A stretch of 64,000 nucleotides of DNA from Liolophura sinensis (taxonomy: Eukaryota; Mollusca; Polyplacophora; Chitonida; Chitonidae), in assembly GCF_032854445.1 (NCBI RefSeq), contig NC_088306.1, positions 28,989,764 through 29,053,763 on the forward strand, in the 5' to 3' direction. Each line of letters opens with the position of its first letter. The stretch's first letter is position 1. The translations under genes were made by a program, and so were the position numbers. Below, in pieces: positions 57,001 to 64,000 of the stretch. The notes beneath the pieces were generated by a model. It did not search any database and was not told the DNA's origin. It saw only the letters and a list, made by a program, of their open reading frames with translations.

Positions 57001-57990
57001 TTAGTAGCGTGTGTGAGCACCCATTGCATCAATTAAAGCCAAAATACGTCTCCTCATGGAAGTCGTCAGCCGCAGGATAACGTCATCAGGAATTCTGTCC
57101 CACTTCTCAAATAAAGCCTGTTCGAGCTGTTGCCTGTTTTGTGGGGGAGGGACGCGTTGTCTCAGACGTCGATCAAGATGATCCCACAGATGCTCTAAGG
57201 GGTTCATGTCTGGCGACCCTGCTGGCCAAGGCAGTACGTTGACATCAACGGTGTCCAGATAATTTAGTACAACTCTGGCGGTATGAGGTCGTGCATTGTC
57301 CTGCTGCAAAAGGATACCCCTTTGCTGTTGATGCACGAATGGCACCACAACAGGTTCCAATATTTCATCTCGGTATCTTTGGCCAGTGGCTCTGGATGAT
57401 GACCAATCTCGTTCTCACCTGCCCACAAATTCTGCCCCATGCAAGCACCCCACCAGCATCAAAAGGGTGGACATTCTGAATGCAGTTTTGTGCCAATCGC
57501 TCTCCCCTGCGTCGATACACACGAGTTCGACCATCATTTCTGAAGAGGTTATATCGGCTTTCATCAGTGAACAGCACCCTTTCCCAGTCTCGTCGCTGCT
57601 ATCGACCTACAACTCTTGCCCAACGCAGCCTGTTTTGACGGTGTAGAGGAGTCAATGCCATTCCACGGAAGGGGCGATAGGCTCTGATACCACTTACGCG
57701 GAGTCGTCGTAAGACTGTGCGTCTGCTGATGGGGTGTCCCAGTGCCCTTTCCGCCGTTGACGTCGCCGTCACAAACCGGTTACGCAGGTGGATTGTGCGG
57801 ATGTACCGGTCTTCGCCAGGCGTTTTAACGCTTGGCCTGCCCGATCTTGGACGATCTTGTGTCCTGCCTGTTAGGCGGTAACGACCCAACAGTCTGCTGA
57901 TGATGGCTTGACTGCAATTGAATGTTCTGGCAATGTGGTGTTGGCTGGCCCCCAGGCGGGCATACCAGTGGCTCTATCACGTTCTGCTTG
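57001..57990 (-). pseudogene. Second Tc1-type (DD34E) transposase, nearly whole
   Basis: Minus strand. The N-terminal helix-turn-helix reads HIARTFNCSQAIISRLLGRY (57940-57880) after one frameshift, then RPRSGRPSVKTPGEDRYIR. The core has VLFTDESRYNLF (first Asp), GILLQQDNARPHTARVV (second Asp) and SPDMNPLEHLWDHLDRRLRQ (Glu); 34 residues lie between the second Asp and Glu. The end is ALIDAMGAHTRY and a stop at 57001. Defects: a frameshift near 57955, an in-frame TAG near 57600 and a shift near 57362. All three catalytic residues remain. Inverted repeats were not found; the upstream end looks lost. Confidence 0.93.
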
Positions 57991-58019
57991 TGTGAGTGTT
58001 GATCGCTATTACTCAAATA

Positions 58020-58555
58020 TACAAAATCGTATTTTATATTTTGACTTGCGTCAGAAATGGCTTGTGGAATTGGCTCCTGTATATCGTTTCAAAATACTAT
58101 ATCTCCTCTTATCACAATGGTGGGCGTCGCGGTACATTTGAAATATTGTGAAGTAAGACATAAAACACCGGTAAAATAATAAGTAATAGTAAGTTAGAAT
58201 GGAAGTAAAAAAATTGCACGCAAGCGGACATTTGAACGGACTGGAACCATTTGAAACACTGCATACAAACTACATGTAGGTATTGAACAGATTTACAGTC
58301 CCTGTGCCCAGTGGTTCACACGGCGTTAATTTCAAATGAACCCCAAAGAATATGGAATCCGCTGAGTAACCATTGTAAACTATTTCTAAAACACCTTTAT
58401 ATGTTTTGGATTGATTTTCACGGAATCAAATGCCCCCAAATATGTGTATATATCTTGTGAGTAATACCACATAATTCTTTCGTCACCTTTGTGTAGAAAC
58501 CTGACTAAAATGATGTAACTGGTGCATGTGGACGAAAAGGCTAATATTTCCCTCG
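58020..58555. other. No gene recognised
   Basis: No recognisable feature. Confidence 0.35.
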
Positions 58556-58682
58556 CGTCGTGCTACGTGGGAAGGTGTGAGAGGAATCTTCGGAAGGTCA
58601 TGGGTTTCTCCCAATCTCTGTCTGGTTTCCTTCCACAAAATGCCGGCTGAAGTTTGGAAGGGCGTAAATCACTAATTCAAGA
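58556..58682 (+). mobile_element. V-type SINE, middle fragment
   Basis: GTGCTACGTGGGAAGGTGTG, GGTCATGGGTTTCTCCCAAT, GTTTCCTTCCACAAAATGCC and GGGCGTAAATCACTAATTCA. Confidence 0.7.
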
Positions 58683-59484
58683 ATTACAGAAAAAGTGAAC
58701 TTACCTTTATATACCCGTTACAGAATAATCGGTGTGATACAGATTTTACGCTATTCTTATTGACAGTTACTTGATTCATACCTTTTCTATGCCTTTGAGA
58801 AAGCCAAGAGGTTATGATAGGTCACAGTGCAGCCTTATAGGAAAATTCGATACACAGATCATGAGGGAAAACATCACCTCAGAACTCCATATCTGCATTT
58901 TACCAAAAACTGTATCCCATATAAAAAAAACTATCATAACTTGATTGTAACTGAAAACACCCGCCTGCAGCGGTTAAGTTTTTACCTGAATCTATTCTAT
59001 GAAGCTGTGAAATCAATCACCCGAGGCGTTTTCTTGTCACAGGTTTTGAGCAGCGAAGCTGATAAATCACCAGAACAGAATAAAGCATTTTTTCGTTTGC
59101 GAAATCGAATATTTATCGGGACGAATGACTTCCTGGTAGAGGAAGAGGTTTTTGTGTCGTAAATCATTCGGCCTAAAGATGTTATAATGTCTCACGTCTG
59201 AAGAAAGCACTTAACAGATGGACACAGAAGTGGCCTAGCATAACTCAACTGAGGAAAACCGGGAATGGTGGAGTCAAAGGGCACGATAAAGTGAAAACAA
59301 AAACACCTTCCTTTGTTAGTAAGGAATACCTTTCTTCACAGCCAGTCTAAAAAGCACATTAACCTTTGATGCACCTCTATGAATATTCAACATGTTTTAC
59401 CGGTAGGAAATATATTGTCTGTCGGACTTCAGTTGATTATGCGTGCCGAACGTTCTGCGTGTAGATCGGTTATACCTCGCGTCT
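58683..59484. other. No firm gene
   Basis: An open frame of 111 codons at 58827-59162 (plus) has no recognisable domain, paralogue or splice support. Confidence 0.3.
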
Positions 59485-59700
59485 TTTAAACATCTTTGAA
59501 AACTGTTGACCGCTTCTCCTTGGATGATGCCGACCTAATTTAATACATTATATACTTTCTTAGTTCTTTGGTGATTTGACGTCATTTTGGCAATTGTCCT
59601 TGCGATTATTGACCTGGAACGTCCTTATTGGTAAACGGCTGGTATAGGAATGTTTGTTTCGACGCATAGGTTTGAAACCTCTTTGTGGAGATCTATATAC
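59485..59700 (+). repeat. Dispersed repeat, best full copy of the satellite-founder family
   Basis: In order: AACTGTTGACCGCTTCTCCT, ATTATATACTTTCTTAGTTC, GTCATTTTGGCAATTGTCCT, GCGATTATTGACCTGGAACG, ACGGCTGGTATAGGAATGTT, TGTTTCGACGCATAGG. The last three blocks are the 71-bp satellite unit in single copy. Confidence 0.8.
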
Positions 59701-60936
59701 GAGAATAGTAAAATATGTCCGGTTTAATTTTTTGTTTCCCATGTGGTGCACTACAACACACCATCAGTCTGTTGACAAAATATTGAATCTTTCCTATGAG
59801 TTGTAAATATCAATCAACAGGCAAACTTTTTCATTGAATATTATGGTATTTCTCCACCCCCACCTCCAATAAAAATAAATCAGATTGTCCATGAACTCAA
59901 ACGCATAATATGCTAATTTTAATAACATGATACTAGAAAGAATGCAATCAGACATAAAGTTAAAGGATTAGTGTCCAGATTTAGCTAATGGCCCTAATTA
60001 TAAAGATCATAATCTGTTTAAACAGTGTAAAAGAGGTATGGCTTCTGACAAACGTACAAATTACTTTAAATCCACCAAAACAATAGATTCATTGCCCAAG
60101 CCGATATTCAGCCGGCCGCCCATAACGACTCAGCAGGTGACGTCATAGATGGTCAACTGAGGCCTAGCTGGCCTAAATAAGATGGGAATTCCTATCAAAA
60201 CTATGTCATTTTCGACACCGATTCTAACACAGAAGCAAATATACTTCTGTATCAATTTGAACCCTTAATGGACGACGTTGTATTCGGATTTATGACACTG
60301 TTATCCCTGGCCAGACATCAGACTCTGAATTGTCAGACGTTGAATTTGATCTTTGTCCAGGCATTCCTGACTAAACTGGCAATACAGACTGGTTAGCTAT
60401 GGCTTATGCTGTACATTTCCTGTGTATATCTTAGAATTTAATATTTATTTACAATTCATAATAAATATCCTTCTAATCTCCGATGTCATCTAAATTCATA
60501 CCTGTAGGCGAAGACAACTCCATGTTATTGTCGGCATTCCGAATGGCGTATACATGCATGTCTATATCGTCGTGTTACGATAGATAATGTGGACGCCAGC
60601 CTTAGCGCACAGAGATTTGCTCTCTGTCAGTTTTAGGTTCAGGTAAACTGCAGCCTCAATATTACCCAAATATTTCAAGTCCAGCTAGCTCTCTTGTATT
60701 CCAGTCTTTCCTGGATATCTTTTGACGGCACAAAATCCTTCCGTCTTGATATGTAAATCCACGTTTTCCTGAGGGTCAAATTGCCTGAAAATTAAAAAAA
60801 ATGACTCCAAGGTTCCTCGACGACCTCCTTTCAAAACAGTATGCAAAGCAGCAAACCATTTCGGAAGAAATTTGATGTGCTTGTTGTCATTGCTGTAGTT
60901 TTTCCTACACTAAACTAAATGGCGAAGATCTGACAG

Positions 60937-60940
<4 letters not shown>
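59701..60940. other. No gene; possible decayed coding relic at 60130-60390
   Basis: Around 60180-60380 the plus strand reads DGNSYQNYVIFDTDSNTEAN and, after a shift, PGQTSDSELSDVEFDLCPGI. The acidic, protein-like composition suggests a dead transposon ORF, unidentified. Confidence 0.3.

Positions 60941-61017
<77 letters not shown>
60941..61017. repeat. (TA)n microsatellite
   Basis: About 37 TA units, perfect apart from the ends; a (GT)n tract of about nine units follows at 61047-61066. Confidence 0.97.
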
Positions 61018-61018
<1 letters not shown>

Positions 61019-61334
61019 ACAATGAATTTAACCGCTAATCTTACATGTGTGTGTGTGTGTGTGTGTTGTAAAATAAATACGAATGCATCAACACATGAAG
61101 ACACGTGGTGGTGCCGATTTACTGCATGTGCGTGTTCTCACCGAGAGCCAAAGAACACAGAACCACTCAGAATGATTTTAACTATTCATTCTGGAAACAC
61201 CCGATGCTTATTTACGTCTTACGGTGTGGTACCATTCGTTGTACTGATCCCGCCAGGTAGACCTACTTATAACAGAAAATAACGGTACTTTGTCCTGATT
61301 AGCACGATAATTGTGTCCAATTCCGATTCACTTG

Positions 61335-61420
61335 TGGCTAGGGGGCTTCATCGTTAATTGCTTCTCTTTGCATGCTTCTGCATTTCTCTTCAGTTTGCCT
61401 TGCGACTATTGACCTGAAAC
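61335..61420 (+). repeat. 5' part of the dispersed repeat at the edge of the satellite
   Basis: TTAATTGCTTCTCTTTGCAT, TCTTCAGTTTGCCTTGCGAC and TATTGACCTGAAACGTTCAT. It joins straight into the first satellite unit, showing where the amplification began. Confidence 0.65.
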
Positions 61421-64000
61421 GTTCATTTTGATTGACAGCTAGTATATGAATGTTTGTTTCAACACATGGATTACAACTGGTGACATGGAACGTCAATTTT
61501 GGGTGACAGCTGGTATACAAATGTTTGTATCAACACATGGATTACAACTACTGACATGGAACGTCCGTTTTGGGTGACACCCGATATACAAATGCCTATT
61601 TCAACACATGGATTTCAACTACTGACATGGGACGTCTATTTTGGGTGACAGCTGGTATACGAATATTTCTTTCAACACATGGATTACAACTACTGACATG
61701 GAACGTCCATTTTGGTTAACAGCTGGTATACGAATGTTTGTTTTAACACATGGATTACAACTATTGACCTGGAACGTCCATTTTGGGTGACAGCTGGAAC
61801 ACGAATGTTTGTTTCAACACATGGATTACAACTTTTGACCTGGAAAGTCCATTTTGGGTGACAGCTGGTATACGAATGTTTGTTTCAACACATGGATTAC
61901 AACTATTGACCTGGAACGTCCATTTTGGTTGAAAGCTGTTATACGAATGTTTGTTTCAACACATGGATTACAACTTTTGATCTGGAATGTCTAGTTTGGG
62001 TGACATCTGGTACAAAAATGTCTGTTTCAACAAACTGATTACAACTATTGACCTGGAACGTTCATTTTGGTTGACAGATGGTATACAAATGACTTTTCCA
62101 ACACATGGATTACAACTATTGACCTGGAAAGTCTGTTTTGGGTGACAGCTGATGCATGGATATTTGTTTCAACACATGGATTACAACTGCTGACATTAAA
62201 CGTCCATTTTGGGTGACAGCTGGTATATGAATGTCTGTTTCAACACATGTATTGCAACTACTGACCTTGAACGTCTATTTTGGGCGACAGCTGGTATACG
62301 AATGTTTGTTTTAACACATGGATAACAACTACTGACATGGGACGTCCATTTTGGGTGAGAGCTGGTATACGAATGTTTGTTTCAACATATGGATTGCAAC
62401 TACTGACATGGAACGTCCATTTTGGGTGACAGCTGGTATACGAATGTCTGTTTCAACATATGGATTGCAACTACTGACATGGCACGTCCATTTTGAGTGA
62501 CAGCTGTTATACGAATGTTTGTTTCAACACATGGATTACAACTTTTGACCTGGAATGTCTAGTTTGGGTGACATCTGGTATAAAAATGTCTGTTTCAACA
62601 AACTGATTACAACTATTGACCTGGAACGTTCATTTTGGTTGACAAATGGTATACAAATGTCTTTTTCAACACATGGATTACAACTATTGACCTGGAAAGT
62701 CTGTTTTGGGTGACAGCTGATACATGGATATTTGTTTTAGCACATGGTTTACAACTACTGACATGGAACGTCCAATTTGGTTGACAGCTGGTATACGAAT
62801 GCCAGTTTGAACACATGGATTACAACTACTAACATTAAACGTAAATTTTGGGTGACAGCTGGTATATGAATGTCTGTTTCAACACATGTATTGCAACTAC
62901 TGACCTTAAACGTCTATTTTGGGCGACAGCTGGTATACGAATGTTTGTTTTAACACATGGATAACAACTACTGACATGGAAAGTCCATTTTGGGTGAGAG
63001 CTGGTACATGAATATTTGATTCAACACATGGATTGCAACTACTGACATGGAACGTCCATTTTGGGTGACAGCTGGTATACGAATGTTTGTTTCAACACGT
63101 GGATTACAGCTTTTTACACGGAACGTCCATTTTGGGTGACAGCTGGTATACGAATATTTGTTTCAACACATGGATTACAACTATTGACTTGGAATGTCTA
63201 GTTTGGGTGACAGCTGGTAAATCAATGTTTGTTTTAGCACATGGATTACAACTACTGACATGGAACATCCAATTTGGGTGACAGCTGGTATACGAATGTT
63301 TGGTTCTACACATGGATTGCAACTATTGACCGGAAACGTCCGTTTTGGGTGAGAGCTGATACACGAATGTATCCTTCAACACATGGATTACAACTACTGA
63401 CATGGAACGTCCATTTTTGGCGACAGCTGGAATACGAATGTTTGATTCAACACATGGATTACAACTACTAGCATGGAACGTCCATTGTGGGTGACAGGTA
63501 GTATGCGAATGTTTGTTTCAACACATGGATTACAACTACTAACATGGAACGTCGATTTTTGGCGACAGCAGGAATACGAATGTTTGTTTCAACACATGGA
63601 TTACAACTACTAGCATGGAACGTCCATTGTAGGTGACAGCTAGTATACGAATGTTTGTTTCAACACATGGATTGCAACTACTAACCTGGAACGTCCATTT
63701 TGGTTAAAAGCTCGTTTACGAATGTCTGTTTCAACACATGGATTGCAACTACTAACCTGGAACGCCCATTTTGGTTGAAAGCTGGTATATGAATGTTTGT
63801 TTTAACATAAAGATTACAACTACTAACATGGAACGTCCATTTTGGTAGACACCCGAAATACGAATGTCTGTTTCAACACATAGATTGCAACTACTGACAC
63901 GGAAAGTCCATTTTGGGTGAGAGCTAATACACGAATGTTTGTTTGAACACATTGGTTACAACTACTGACATGAAACGTCCCTTTTGGGTTACAGCTTGTA
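61390..64000. repeat. 71-bp satellite array, about 37 copies, continues past the window
   Basis: Unit: TGGAACGTCCATTTTGGGTG, ACAGCTGGTATACGAATGTT, TGTTTCAACACATGGATTAC, AACTACTGACA. TGACATGGA words are 71 nt apart. Diagnostic variants recur at whole-unit distances: the CTAGTTTGGG variant at 61991, 62559 and 63198 (8 and 9 units), and the CATTAAACG variant at 62194 and 62833 (9 units). Short ORFs on both strands are incidental. Confidence 0.96.

Overview
The window is AT-rich, intron-containing, repeat-dominated animal DNA, most likely from a lophotrochozoan and probably a mollusc. The reasons are the many tRNA-derived SINEs of two kinds, one ending in an AAAT-rich tail after a GTCGTATAAGTGAAATATTC-like segment and one ending in ACGACGTTAAACCCCAAGCA plus ACTC repeats, and the mix of DIRS-like, Gmr1-like, Tc1 and piggyBac relics. 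No species can be named from sequence alone. Nothing bacterial (operons, ribosome-binding sites, CRISPR) is present.

Layout. 0-10 kb: the only convincing host gene, a four-exon minus-strand gene with a TATA box (8320-8328), a non-coding first exon, and three coding exons (7573-7502, 6998-6926, 6847-6690) for a predicted 100-residue secreted peptide precursor. Its promoter region is duplicated at 97-480, suggesting a paralogue off the left edge. V-type SINEs, a LINE remnant and small minisatellites fill the rest. 10.5-13.1 kb: a 54-bp minisatellite of about 47 copies. 15.5-16.3 kb: a 43-bp minisatellite. 17.4-18.8 kb: a dead piggyBac transposase. 22.3-23.0 kb: a solo LTR. 26.2-28.6 kb: a decayed tyrosine-recombinase (DIRS-type) retrotransposon split by a SINE with a clear 13-bp target duplication.

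30.9-52.4 kb: two collinear diverged blocks (about 30.9-41.15 and 45.4-51.8 kb) look like an old tandem duplication. A full-span LTR retrotransposon (34526-39683, duplication CTTGG) entered the first block and a Tc1 element (43191-44580) lies between them. The LTR element has gag with a SCAN-like segment and zinc knuckle, protease, integrase, and then RNase H downstream of integrase, with the reverse transcriptase core deleted. That order matches Gmr1-type Ty3/gypsy elements. A 54-bp array (49.97-50.66 kb) and a 28-bp array (51.76-52.42 kb) sit in the second block.

52.4-64 kb: SINE pieces, a second Tc1 transposase relic (57.0-58.0 kb), a long TA microsatellite, and a 71-bp satellite (61.39 kb to the window end) that is an amplified internal piece of a dispersed repeat found at least seven more times in the window. 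Most long open frames are translations of tandem repeats or transposon pieces, not host genes.
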